21,442 nucleotides of DNA from Poteriospumella lacustris (GCA_008000375.1 SMOI01000485.1:1-21442), one strand, 5' to 3'. Numbered from the stretch's first letter, positions 1-8,424 are shown. Numbers and translations are program-made. Notes: a model not told the origin generated them from the sequence alone.

Positions 1-1926
1 TTTCTCATCTACAACAACTTCGTCACGGGTACCATTCCACCGCTATCGAACTTATCCCACCTGATTTATTTGGATGTAGGCGTCAATCGGTTGAATGGCA
101 GCATCCCCGCGTCGGTAGTCAATGCTTCGAACTTGATTGATTTGTGGTTGGACGCGAACCTGCTGACGGGCACCCTCCCCGCGGAACTCAGCCAGTTGAC
201 GTCGTTGGTGGTTCTGCAATTGGGCAACAACACGCTGACCGGCACCATACCGGCCTCGTTGGATCGATTGCAGAACCTGCAGGCGTTGGAACTGCTGTTG
301 AACCGATTGACGGGGACGATCCCCGCGTCCATCGCGGCGTTGTCGCAGTTGACCGTCGTCGACTTCAAGGGCAACCGGTTGAACGGCACCATTCCGCGTG
401 CAATAGGCAATCTCACGTACTTGAGCTATCTCTATTTGAGTTCCAATGCCTTGACGGGGACAATTCCCCCGGAGCTGGGCAATCTCACGGATCTGATCGA
501 GCTGTGGCTGAACAGCAACCTGTTGGAAGGCACGATCCCTTCGTCGCTCGGTCGGTTGACGAAGGTCCAGGAGCTGTGGATGTACGGCAATTATCTGACG
601 GGCTCGTTGCCCGTCGACTTGGCAAATGCAACAGCGATGCAGCAGTTCGAAATCGACCGCAACTTCTTGACGGGGACGATTCCGGTGGCCTACGGCAACT
701 GGTCGGCGCTCACGATCTTCGGGGGCAATTCCAATCGCTTGACGGGCACCTTGCCGGCCTCGTTCGGCCATTGCGTCGCGTTCTATTCGATGGTGGTGAA
801 CAACAACCACCTCACGGGCACGATTCCCGCGGCGTTCAGGTCGCTGGCGCACATCGACTACCTGTCGCTGTACAGCAACTTCCTCTCGGGCACGATCCCC
901 GACGAGTTGCTGACGAACATGACGCGTCTTACGTCGCTGTGGCTGTACGACAACGTTCTGCAGGGCCCGTTGCCCCGTAGCTTGCCGCAGGCACGTGCGC
1001 TGGCCCAGTTGTACGTGCAGCAGAACGTGTTGTCGGGGTCGTTGCCCGCGACATTGGCCGCGTTGAACAAGCTGCAGTACGCGATGTTCTATCAAAACGC
1101 GCTCACGGGCACGTTGCCCGCCGCAGTCTTTGCCGCGTGGCCGGCGTTGGAGTACTTCTCCATCTACGCGAACTTCTTACACGGCGCGATCCCCGCCACC
1201 TTCGCGGCGGATACCACCTCAACGGCGACTGCGACGGCGACGGCGACGGATGCCGCGACGCTGCTGTCGCTGAACTTCGATCAGAACTATTTCTCGCAGT
1301 CGATCCCCGAGGCGCTGATCTCGAATGGCCGCCTGTTGTCGTTCTCGGCGTCGTTGAACTGTTTGAGCGGGAGTCTGTCGTCGGGGTGGTGCGCTAACGC
1401 GGGGCTGACGACGCTGGTGCTCGACGGCATCCACGCGTCGCCGCACTGCTCGCGCCCGGTCTTCAGCCTCGACCCCAATTCGGCGTATTTGGTGTCTCGT
1501 GCGTTCTCGGGGACGATTCCGCCGTGTCTCTTCGCGATGCCGCAACTGCAGACGCTGCATCTGTCGGGGAACAACCTCTTCGGGACGTTGCCGTCGGTGA
1601 CTGCCGCCGCCGGCCTCACTGGCGGGGTGTTGCAGTACGTCGACGTGTCACACAATGCGCTGACGGGAAGCGTGCCGGTCTCCGTCTGGGCGTATCCCTT
1701 CGTCCAGTTGGACATCAGTTTCAACCGGTTGACGGGCACCATCCCCGCGCACGACGTCTTCAACTACTCCGCGCTACCGCCGCCGTCCTCCTCGTCCACC
1801 GACTCGTCCTCCTCCGACTCCTCCTCCGACTCCTCGGCGCAGTCAGTGTCACTGTCGGCGCAGGTGAACCGCCTGTCCGGCGTCTTGCCCGCGGCCTGGG
1901 CGACCGCTCCGAACATCAACGTGCTC
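1..1926 (+). repeat. Tandem plant-type leucine-rich repeats, about 24 units
   Basis: Units of about 72 bases encode 24 residues, each with the core L.G[ST][IL]P, for example RLTGTIP, ALTGTIP and HLTGTIP. The first two thirds are regular. From about base 1210 the units degenerate and take inserts: a Thr/Ala run, a Cys-rich stretch and a poly-Ser/Asp run at about 1789-1850. This type of LRR folds into an extracellular solenoid in plant receptor kinases and in many protist surface proteins. Confidence 0.9.
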
Positions 1927-4713
1927 GAAGGGAACATGTTCAGCTGCGAGGCACCCTTCTCCGCGCAGACGCAGCACCTGCCGACGGCCGATCCCAACGC
2001 GTCGCGGTATCAGTGCGGCTCGATGTACACGAACTACGCGCTGCTGATGGCGGCTGTCTTCGGCTGCGTCGTGGTCGCGACGTTTGTCGCCGTGTGGACG
2101 GGCGCGTTGGAGCGGTGCCGCTCTCGCTGGTGTCGCCGCGGGCCGCACGAGCCCGACGCGGCAGGCGACAACGACGAGACCGACACGTTGCACCACTCGC
2201 TGCGGGCCGCGTATCACGCGTTGTCGCCGCACACGTCGATCGCGCGGCGATGGCCGCACCTGGCGACCTGGGCGACGGACATGCGCGAGTTTCTCCGCGT
2301 CCTGAGCCTCCTGACGACGCTGCTGTGGCTCCTCGGCGTGCCGTTGTACGCGTCGCTGTCGGCGCAGTACGGCACGTACACGCTGCAGTACGTGTGGTCG
2401 ATCTCGCTGACGTTCATCGGCGGAGAGACCGCGGCGCTGTCGCTGTGGTGTTTCTTGGTGCTGCTGCTCGACGTGTTGCTCGGCTACGCGCAGCTGTGGC
2501 GCCCGTCGCTCTGGCGGGAGCATTTCCTAGCGCCAGAACGCCTCTGGAAGGCGGCGTTGGCGCTGCGACTGTCGCTGTCGCCGTCAGGGGAGAGGCTCAC
2601 CCGCCACCCGGACGATCGCCTCGACAGTGTCGCCGATACGATGACACCGACTTCGACGACGACACCGACGACGACACCGACAGACGCAGACGAGGCCAAG
2701 CGCGCGACGAGTGCGACGCAGCGGTCGCTGTCCGCGTCGATGGCGCGGTCGTCGACGTGGTCGCTGTGGCAGCGGTCCACGTCGTTGCTGTGGGAGCCGT
2801 CGCCGGACGCCTCGTCGGCGTCGACGTGGTGCTCCCCGCGGACGTACCTGTGGTGCGTGCGCATGGCCTGCGTCCTGGCGAACGCCGCCATCGTGTTGAC
2901 GGTCAACGCGGCGTACATCGTCGCCATCGAGACGCAGCCGAGCTTCGTGACGCTGACGCTGCTGTCGGTCGTCGTGTCGCTCTTCAAAGTGCTCTGGAAC
3001 AACAGCGTCGTCTGCAACAACGCGCTGGGCCAGTGGATCCTCCAGGCGACCACCGCCATCCCGTCGAAGCCACCGGCGGCGGCGTCGGTGTCGGCGATGC
3101 TCTTCGACGCGAACGTGCAGGTGCTGCTCGTCGTGTCGAACAACATCCTCGCGCCGTTGATCGCCGCGCAGGTGGTGAGCTCCAGCTGCTTCCAATACGC
3201 CGTGACCCGGCCACCGGAGCTGCAGTTGGACCTGCCGAGCGGCGAGTGCTACTTCTACGAGTACAACGTGGCCTACGGCGTGCTGCAGAACTTCTCGTGT
3301 CTGTCGATCGACACGCTGCAGGCGAATCTGGGCCAGACGGTGTCGATCTTGGACACCGTGTCGACGGGGGAGGGCGGCGCCATCGCCTTCTACCCGGGCT
3401 TCATGTACAACTTCCAGTGCTCGTCGGCGCTGTTGCAGGCGTTTATGTACATTTTCGTGTTACGGTTCTTGTTCTCGGCGGGCGTCATGCCGCTGGGTCT
3501 GTTGGCCATCAAAACGACGCAGGAGTGGGTCTTCCGACGCACGTGTCAACAAGCAGCTGCCGTGGGGGCGGCGGCGGTGGAGCACGACGTCAGTCGGCAG
3601 TCGGCGTGGTTTCGCTGGTGGACGTCGCTGCTGCCGCCGATCTTGCGACCGGTGACGCTGCCGCGCGCAGCGACGCCGTCTGCCTCGTCGGTGGCCGTGT
3701 CGATGTGGCGCGCGACGAATGCGCCGCTGTTGCGAGCCCTGCTGCCTCCGTCGGCGTTGACCGCGTCGTCGGTACCGCCGTTGTCCGTCGACGAGGCCCA
3801 AGAGGAGGGCGACGGCTCGGACGACGCCTCACGTGGCGAACAGCCACCGCCGCAGCGGTCGTCCAGTGGCCCCGCGGCGGTGCGCGACGGCGTGGCGAGC
3901 CATGTGATGCTGTACCTCGCGAAGACGCTGCGCGTGCGCATCGTGTCGGACGTCGCCGTGTGGCTGTCGTTCGGCGTGCTCTTCCCGCCGTTGGCGGTGC
4001 TGGTCCTCCTCGCGGTGATCGTCGACGTGGCGGCCGCGCGGCTGATGCTGGGCCATCTGCTGTGCCTCACCCACCAGGCGACGGCACCGTCCCAGCCGCC
4101 TGTTGCTGGCGGTGGCGGTGGCGGTGGCGGAGGTGACGAGGAGGCGGCGGCGGCGGCGATGGTCGGCGAGGAGAGCGAGCTCGCGCGGCTGTGTGTCCAG
4201 GTGGTCACGCGGCTGCACCGGTCGTTTCACCGTTTCTATTCGAAGCTGTGGCGCGGGGTGGCGACGGTGTCGTATCTGGCGGCGTTGCTGTGGGGCTTCG
4301 CGTTGTTCGATGTGCTCGGCAACGCGGTGGGTACGACGCGGAGCCTGTGGGTGCTGCTGGTGACGTGGGTCGCACCGCTGTGGCTGACGGTGGTCGTCAA
4401 CCCCAGTGCGGCGTGGCTGGTGTCACTGGCCACGTCGCAATGGTCGCGGTGCCAGCCCGCAAACGCTGCCGAAGGGGCCACGGGGGCCGCTTCAGCGGCG
4501 TCGTCAGTTGATCGCGGCGCTTCGTTGTCGTCGTCGGTAGCGTCGACCGCGTCTCCGCTGCACGTCAAATCCGTCGAGTTGTCGTCGCGGTCCTCGTCGA
4601 AGGTGTCGACGAGAAGCCCCAGCCTCGTGACGGCGGCTGCTGCGACCATCGCCGCACTCGAGACGCTGCCGTCCTCGGCGACGGTGTCGCCTGACGGTGG
4701 TGGGGACGTGTAG
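1..4713 (+). CDS. LRR receptor-like protein with C-terminal multi-span membrane region (5' partial)
   Basis: The frame is open from base 1 to the TAG at 4711-4713, so the N-terminus and signal peptide lie outside the window. About 1570 codons are visible. Residues 1-640 form about 24 plant-type leucine-rich repeats (LxxNxLTGTIP). They are interrupted by a TATA-rich insert near residue 410, a Cys-containing segment at about 455-505 and a Ser/Asp-rich insert near 597-617. A Cys pair caps the array, and the first membrane span follows at about 680-702. Further hydrophobic segments lie near 764-786, 797-833, 955-977, 981-998, 1041-1062, 1143-1171, 1318-1357, 1420-1440 and 1450-1467, so about nine to ten spans. 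Cytoplasmic loops are long and Ser/Thr-rich, one with Gly and Glu/Ala runs near 1370-1385. The likely site is the cell surface, with the LRRs binding a ligand or partner. No kinase or other enzyme domain is visible. The function is unknown, and a receptor, channel or transporter are all possible. Confidence 0.88.
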   Translation, partial: FLIYNNFVTGTIPPLSNLSHLIYLDVGVNRLNGSIPASVVNASNLIDLWLDANLLTGTLPAELSQLTSLVVLQLGNNTLTGTIPASLDRLQNLQALELLLNRLTGTIPASIAALSQLTVVDFKGNRLNGTIPRAIGNLTYLSYLYLSSNALTGTIPPELGNLTDLIELWLNSNLLEGTIPSSLGRLTKVQELWMYGNYLTGSLPVDLANATAMQQFEIDRNFLTGTIPVAYGNWSALTIFGGNSNRLTGTLPASFGHCVAFYSMVVNNNHLTGTIPAAFRSLAHIDYLSLYSNFLSGTIPDELLTNMTRLTSLWLYDNVLQGPLPRSLPQARALAQLYVQQNVLSGSLPATLAALNKLQYAMFYQNALTGTLPAAVFAAWPALEYFSIYANFLHGAIPATFAADTTSTATATATATDAATLLSLNFDQNYFSQSIPEALISNGRLLSFSASLNCLSGSLSSGWCANAGLTTLVLDGIHASPHCSRPVFSLDPNSAYLVSRAFSGTIPPCLFAMPQLQTLHLSGNNLFGTLPSVTAAAGLTGGVLQYVDVSHNALTGSVPVSVWAYPFVQLDISFNRLTGTIPAHDVFNYSALPPPSSSSTDSSSSDSSSDSSAQSVSLSAQVNRLSGVLPAAWATAPNINVLEGNMFSCEAPFSAQTQHLPTADPNASRYQCGSMYTNYALLMAAVFGCVVVATFVAVWTGALERCRSRWCRRGPHEPDAAGDNDETDTLHHSLRAAYHALSPHTSIARRWPHLATWATDMREFLRVLSLLTTLLWLLGVPLYASLSAQYGTYTLQYVWSISLTFIGGETAALSLWCFLVLLLDVLLGYAQLWRPSLWREHFLAPERLWKAALALRLSLSPSGERLTRHPDDRLDSVADTMTPTSTTTPTTTPTDADEAKRATSATQRSLSASMARSSTWSLWQRSTSLLWEPSPDASSASTWCSPRTYLWCVRMACVLANAAIVLTVNAAYIVAIETQPSFVTLTLLSVVVSLFKVLWNNSVVCNNALGQWILQATTAIPSKPPAAASVSAMLFDANVQVLLVVSNNILAPLIAAQVVSSSCFQYAVTRPPELQLDLPSGECYFYEYNVAYGVLQNFSCLSIDTLQANLGQTVSILDTVSTGEGGAIAFYPGFMYNFQCSSALLQAFMYIFVLRFLFSAGVMPLGLLAIKTTQEWVFRRTCQQAAAVGAAAVEHDVSRQSAWFRWWTSLLPPILRPVTLPRAATPSASSVAVSMWRATNAPLLRALLPPSALTASSVPPLSVDEAQEEGDGSDDASRGEQPPPQRSSSGPAAVRDGVASHVMLYLAKTLRVRIVSDVAVWLSFGVLFPPLAVLVLLAVIVDVAAARLMLGHLLCLTHQATAPSQPPVAGGGGGGGGGDEEAAAAAMVGEESELARLCVQVVTRLHRSFHRFYSKLWRGVATVSYLAALLWGFALFDVLGNAVGTTRSLWVLLVTWVAPLWLTVVVNPSAAWLVSLATSQWSRCQPANAAEGATGAASAASSVDRGASLSSSVASTASPLHVKSVELSSRSSSKVSTRSPSLVTAAAATIAALETLPSSATVSPDGGGDV
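3121..3516 (+). other. Cys-bearing loop between two membrane spans of the LRR protein
   Basis: A hydrophobic span containing SNNILAP (residues about 1046-1052) ends in SSSCF (Cys 1063). It is followed by a loop of about 75 residues with further cysteines (GECYFYEY, NFSC), then YPGFMYNFQCSS (Cys 1140), which leads directly into the next span. The spacing suggests a disulfide-stabilised extracellular or luminal loop. I have a vague, unverified recollection of similar NNI...P...CF...Y.QCSS layouts in other protist multi-span proteins, so this may mark a shared membrane module. Confidence 0.45.
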
Positions 4714-4788
4714 CCTGGGGGGTCTCCGTCGCGAGTTTGTTTGTTCGTTTCTTCCGTGGCGGCGGTGTACACTGTAGATATAGAACAA

Positions 4789-4809
4789 TGTGCGTGTGCG
4801 TGTGCGTGT
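4789..4809. repeat. TGTGCG microsatellite
   Basis: Three and a half copies of tgtgcg lie about 75 bases after the LRR-gene stop codon, probably in its 3' untranslated region. Confidence 0.85.
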
Positions 4810-4888
4810 TCTCGCTCCGTTTGGTTTCGTCGTTGATTCGTTTGGCTATCGGTGGATGCATCATTTTGCTTTTCTCTGCTTTCCTATG

Positions 4889-4916
4889 CTTTGGTTTGAT
4901 TTGGTTTGGTTTGGTT
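4889..4916. repeat. TTTGG-type short tandem repeat
   Basis: Five imperfect copies of a five-base ttggt/tttgg unit lie within the T-rich 3' flank of the LRR gene. A run of ten C follows at 5047-5056. Confidence 0.75.
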
Positions 4917-5468
4917 CTGTTTTGCTGGCTCTTCGCGTTGGTCCGGCACCCATCGGTATCGGTCAAGTGCCCCCGGGCGACGGCACAAACGCTGGTTCGC
5001 TTTTCCTCCGTCTCATCTGACTGCCTCTTCCCTGTCCCCCGTCCCGCCCCCCCCCCGCCTTTTGTTTTTATTCCCTCCGCACCGAAGTCTGTGAGCCTAG
5101 TCCTTGTGCTGCGTCTCTGTGGGGTGCGCCTTTGTCTGTACGAACGGCCGCCCGTTGCACGGGAACCAGCTCCGGACGTGTACATAACAAGTTCGCTGTC
5201 GTTACCATATGTAACGCATCACCATAACCATCAACAAAAGACCTAATGTGGTTGGTTTTTAACGTGGCACATGTGCTGCCGATGGAGTACGGTGCCTTGC
5301 TGCGAGTGCGATTTGCGTTGGCCATCAGACATCGATGATGAGAGGCTACCAAGGCTTACTTTAAGGTGAAATGCACACATACAATTCTAAGATTATCTAC
5401 AACTGCGGTTTCTATACTTGTCAATTCATCTATTTTCTGCGAAGGCGACGACCACCGTGTGGCAGTGA

Positions 5469-6563
5469 CTACTGCAGGGGGGTAAAGTACACGCTGAGTG
5501 TCTTCGTCTGCGCGGACATACTGGCGGAGTAACTCGTGTACGGCCCGACCACGCCCGTACAATTCAATACCTCCGTCACCAACGTCTCCAAGTTCAATTT
5601 TTGGCGTCCTAAGGCCTCCATACGCTCTACCGCCGCCGCGTAGTTGCTGTCGTCCGTCTGCCAATAGTCCTTGTTGCCCTGTACAAGATACCACTTGGTT
5701 GCATCGGATTCTGGATAGTGCAGCACATCCGTACGGTTGAGTGCCGAAGGATCGCGGGTTATCACCATCCCCACCACCTGGTCCTTGGCGGCGATCGGTG
5801 CGACGGCATTCGCGAGAATGAGATACGCTGGCGTCACAAGCGCTTTTGTTTCTAGGTACTGCGCTGCCATATCCATGGAGGTGTGCTGCAGCACGACGGA
5901 TTCAATGGCTTGAGCGACCGTTTGTACGCCTGGCGTCCATTCACGTTGAATATTCTCCAGAATTTGATTCGTGTTCGTGTGAGGCGACATTCGGGTGTTG
6001 TACGTCACAGAATAGGAATTGTATCGCATCGCTGTGTAGAAGCCAATGAATCCAGCATGCGAGGCTGCTTCGCCAATGACCGCACCACCTGACTTGATGA
6101 AAATCCGGTGCAAAATCGGCTGAAACAGGGCGGGGTTGTCCACGTCGTGGTTGCGTCCATGGATCACGCTCCCATCGGCCATCACACCCACGATAGACAC
6201 GCAATATGAATAAAAATCCACCAAGGAATTGACCATCAGTGTTTGCCACACGGGTAAACCTGTGATGGTGGCCAGCGCCTGCATCGCTTCAAAGGCTTCG
6301 GGGTTGTTTTGAGCGATCGTATCAGTGTTGTTCATGAATGTCGAGCGGTAGAACGGGGCAATCGAATACATGATGGAGTTCTCCATGGCAATAATGTCGT
6401 CGCGAAAGTAGTGGAAGACTTCGTTGTATCGCGTTGCAGCCGGCTCGTCGAAGTTGATCACAAATGCGGGTATTTTGTCGGGCACAATGGGAGCCAGGCC
6501 CCGAGCAAACGACGAGACATACCCGCCAAGGAATATCCAGCTGACCAAATAAAGAAAGATCAT
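5469..6563 (-). CDS. N-acylethanolamine/ceramide-type acid amidase (NAAA/ASAH1 family)
   Basis: The protein has 364 residues from the ATG at 6563. A preceding TTG codon (6567-6569) is not needed, and an in-frame stop lies upstream at 6609-6611. Residues 1-20 form a signal peptide (hydrophobic, ending SSFA), implying secretion or delivery to an acidic compartment. The signature of this N-terminal-nucleophile hydrolase family is clear: SYCVSIVG with candidate nucleophile Cys121, then SVIHGRNHDVD with Arg137 and Asp140, then HAGFIGF, VTPAYLILAN, VITRD and WYLVQGNKDYW. Known members are made as proenzymes that cleave themselves before the Cys and hydrolyse amide bonds of N-acylethanolamines or ceramide. 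Length fits the family. Substrate cannot be decided from sequence. The gene is convergent with the LRR gene, and a transposon remnant begins about 60 bp upstream of its start. Confidence 0.85.
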   Translation of the reverse strand: MIFLYLVSWIFLGGYVSSFARGLAPIVPDKIPAFVINFDEPAATRYNEVFHYFRDDIIAMENSIMYSIAPFYRSTFMNNTDTIAQNNPEAFEAMQALATITGLPVWQTLMVNSLVDFYSYCVSIVGVMADGSVIHGRNHDVDNPALFQPILHRIFIKSGGAVIGEAASHAGFIGFYTAMRYNSYSVTYNTRMSPHTNTNQILENIQREWTPGVQTVAQAIESVVLQHTSMDMAAQYLETKALVTPAYLILANAVAPIAAKDQVVGMVITRDPSALNRTDVLHYPESDATKWYLVQGNKDYWQTDDSNYAAAVERMEALGRQKLNLETLVTEVLNCTGVVGPYTSYSASMSAQTKTLSVYFTPLQ

Positions 6564-6624
6564 ATGCAATAGATTGTGATGCGTGCAAGACCCAGAGAAG
6601 AGACCTACCTAACGATGATATATG

Positions 6625-6644
6625 GACTACCATTCTGATGTCCA
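6625..6644. repeat. Left copy of 20-bp direct repeat
   Basis: The sequence gactRccattctgaYgtcca occurs here and at 8425-8444 in the same orientation with two differences. It overlaps the outer edge of the inverted repeat. It may be subterminal transposon sequence or a long target duplication. Confidence 0.75.
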
Positions 6645-6673
6645 ACGGACAAACGGTACCCTAAATTTAGGAT
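6639..6673. repeat. Left terminal inverted repeat
   Basis: Reads tgtccaacggacaaa, then cggtaccc, then taaatttaggat. It matches the reverse complement of 8390-8422 at 31 of 33 positions, apart from a two-base cg insertion. Confidence 0.85.
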
Positions 6674-6702
6674 CACTGAAGGTACCCTTAATTTAGGGTA
6701 CC
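6655..6702. repeat. Left subterminal hairpin
   Basis: A 13-bp inverted repeat, ggtaccctaaatt at 6655-6667 and aatttagggtacc at 6690-6702, is separated by 22 bases that contain another ggtaccc. A TTAA lies at 6688-6691, at the start of the right arm. Confidence 0.8.
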
Positions 6703-6749
6703 GCACCGTCTGTTGTTGGGATGGTAGTAACATGAAGAATTTAATCGTA

Positions 6750-7445
6750 TTACAGGGCCTCTTCTGGATAATTCGAATGATGTTCCCTTAAATGTTGTAT
6801 CCAACAATCTCTTTTTGTGTTAGGGCTACAAAAGCATTGTAATTTTGTTGTATCCGTCGAAAAACATGCCGAGCAATAATAGGATGTCTTGCGAGGTAGG
6901 AGTTTTCCTCGTCCATTTCTATATCTACATGTTTGGCACCCTCTCTGATAAGTGGATAAGTTGCGCTTACCTTCGATTGTTGTCAAATCATAGAGTTTCC
7001 GCACGGATTCAAGGTCTTTCAACAGTAGAAGATGAGGAAACTGTACCGCTGGCCGAGAGCCAGGCGACGCGGACCGAGACCGCAACGTCTCGCGGACATC
7101 ACGTTCCTCGTTGTAATCGTTGAAAATTAGTTGGTGCGCCAACTTGCCAAGAAACTCGAAGAATTTCAATTTGCCGTCGTCTTCATTCTCCGTTTGTGGG
7201 GCTTGTTTTGTCTCTAACTCGTATGCAAAGTATGCATTGGTTGTGATGATCCCGAGAACGGTCGTGAATACTCGAAGCCAAAGGCGCTTTGTGGGCCATG
7301 CATTTTCCCAGTTGAGATACCCTTGACGAAACCGGTCGTTATAATCCACTGCACCAAAGTATTGCATGCCGTCGTCAACGGCTTTGGGTCTCCGGACTGA
7401 ACCCTTCGTCCGCTCGTTGAGCCAGACACCTTCTGTCTCATGAAG
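6750..7445 (-). pseudogene. piggyBac transposase C-terminal remnant
   Basis: About 230 residues read from near 7445 to the TAA at 6750-6752. The frame extends upstream to 7676, but that part overlaps the N-terminal fragment in another frame and looks random. VRRPKAV, then AVDYNDRFRQGY, then RLWLRVF and TTNAYFAYE match the end of the piggyBac DDE domain, including the third acidic position (VDxxD). The C-terminus has a zinc-binding pattern: CQTC, SYYCSAC, CFC and RDCW followed by His. The segments carrying the first two catalytic aspartates are missing, so the protein cannot be an active transposase alone. It sits in a different frame from the N-terminal piece, with the junction near 7440-7465. 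Confidence 0.82.
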
Positions 7446-8202
7446 TCGACGTCTTGACGTCGTTCCAGTTGAGTTGAGTCGGTCTCTCGTATGTGCGATA
7501 GCCCGTTTGAAGCTCCGTGGACACATTTTCAACTTCCTGCCACACGCGGTACTGCGGCTCGCGTGTCCGTGATCCTTTCTTCGTGAGCGCATGAAGAAGG
7601 GACGGTGGAGGGGGGTGTTGATATTTGGTCGATGTCTGCTGGGACTGCGGCCCGGAACACCCGGCTTCTTGTCCACGACCAGCGGCTATGCCGCGTCCAC
7701 TGCACCTTCCTCGGCCCCCTCGGCCCCCTCGACCTCTTCCACCACGACCACCACAGTTTTCGGAGGCCAACAAGTTGACAGGAGCTTGGACAGGGCAATT
7801 GGTCTGGTCCCCATCGTCATCGTGCTCACTGCTCGACAAACTTGGATCGGAGCCGTCTTCACCAGATATTGCTGATCTGGAGTCTTCTATTGATCCGTCT
7901 GAATCAGATTCGTCGGCGATCTCATCTTGGGATGAGAGTGAAGGATCTTCACTCTCATCATCAGGGTGGACCATTGGCTGATCGTCGTCGGCCGACCGCT
8001 TTTTAATGTGGGCCCTGGGAACGATGCTTTCGTGGTCGTCTCCATCCCAAATAACAACAACCCGGGTTTTGGCTTTGAGCCTCTGGGTCTCTGCGATCTT
8101 CCCTCGCCGGTTGTAGAAGTCGCCTTTGATGGCAACGACAAGATCTCCAGGTATGAAATCGCTCAATACTGCGGAGAAATTTGGCGATAACGACGCGATC
8201 AT
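7438..8202 (-). pseudogene. piggyBac-like transposase N-terminal remnant (KOW-like, acidic and RGG segments)
   Basis: An ORF of 254 codons runs from the ATG at 8202 to the TGA at 7438-7440. Residues 17-35 (PGDLVVAIKGDFYNRRGKI) resemble a KOW or small beta-barrel motif. Residues 70-132 are strongly acidic and Ser-rich, as in the N-termini of many piggyBac transposases. Residues 150-178 form an RGG box. The reading frame ends just where the C-terminal remnant begins in another frame, which fits an internal deletion that also shifted frame. I infer that it belongs to the same transposase from its position between the inverted repeats, orientation and abutment. It could instead be a separate element-encoded protein. 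Confidence 0.6.
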
Positions 8203-8370
8203 TGTCAGTTCGTAGGATTTAAACGTTTGTAACTTACGTGAAAAATATCAAAAATTTGATATGAATACATCGCTGGAAAGCGCGAGCTTCGAAGAGCTGC
8301 CGATTGTCTTCATCGCCGTTTGGGAACGATCCAAACGGCCAGAATACAGAGATAAAAAACGTCTATTTTG

Positions 8371-8406
8371 TACCCTTAAGTTAGGATAAATCCTAACTTA
8401 AGGGTA
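8371..8406. repeat. Right subterminal perfect palindrome
   Basis: Two 17-base arms (8371-8387, tacccttaagttaggat, and 8390-8406, its exact reverse complement) flank a two-base centre. Each arm contains a TTAA (8376-8379 and 8398-8401) next to GGG/CCC. Transcribed RNA or single-stranded DNA could form a strong hairpin. Confidence 0.92.
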
Positions 8407-8422
8407 CTTTGTCCGTTGGACA
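8390..8422. repeat. Right terminal inverted repeat
   Basis: This is the reverse complement of the left repeat at 6639-6673, with two substitutions and a two-base gap. Its inner half is also the right arm of the palindrome at 8371-8406. Confidence 0.85.
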
Positions 8423-8424
8423 CT

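Larger units (their letters stand above)
4714..5468. other. Convergent 3' interval without a gene
   Basis: This stretch separates the stop codons of the LRR gene (+) and the amidase gene (-). From 4714 to about 5250 the plus strand is rich in T and in TG/TC, as expected of 3' flanking sequence of the plus-strand gene. It contains a TGTGCG microsatellite, a TTTGG-type repeat and a run of ten C. A small inverted repeat (gttac/gtaac, 5201-5215) lies just before the composition becomes more balanced. Short ORFs here look like low-complexity sequence, not genes. Confidence 0.7.

Noticed and set aside
70-72. TTG at 70 as start of the LRR gene
   Set aside because: The same frame continues upstream to base 1 with another LRR unit, so the gene is simply cut by the window edge.
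52-1095. 347-codon minus-strand ORF opposite the LRRs
   Set aside because: Its Gln/Arg-rich regular pattern is the antisense image of the LRR codon repeat.
1524-4136. 870-codon plus-strand ORF overlapping the LRR gene in another frame
   Set aside because: The product is Arg/Ala/Val/Gly-rich without domains or spans, as expected of an alternative frame in GC-biased coding DNA. The main frame has clear LRRs and membrane spans.
8371-8406. Palindrome as a transcription terminator
   Set aside because: It is part of the inverted repeat at the end of the mobile element, with a similar hairpin at the other end, so a transposon origin explains it better.
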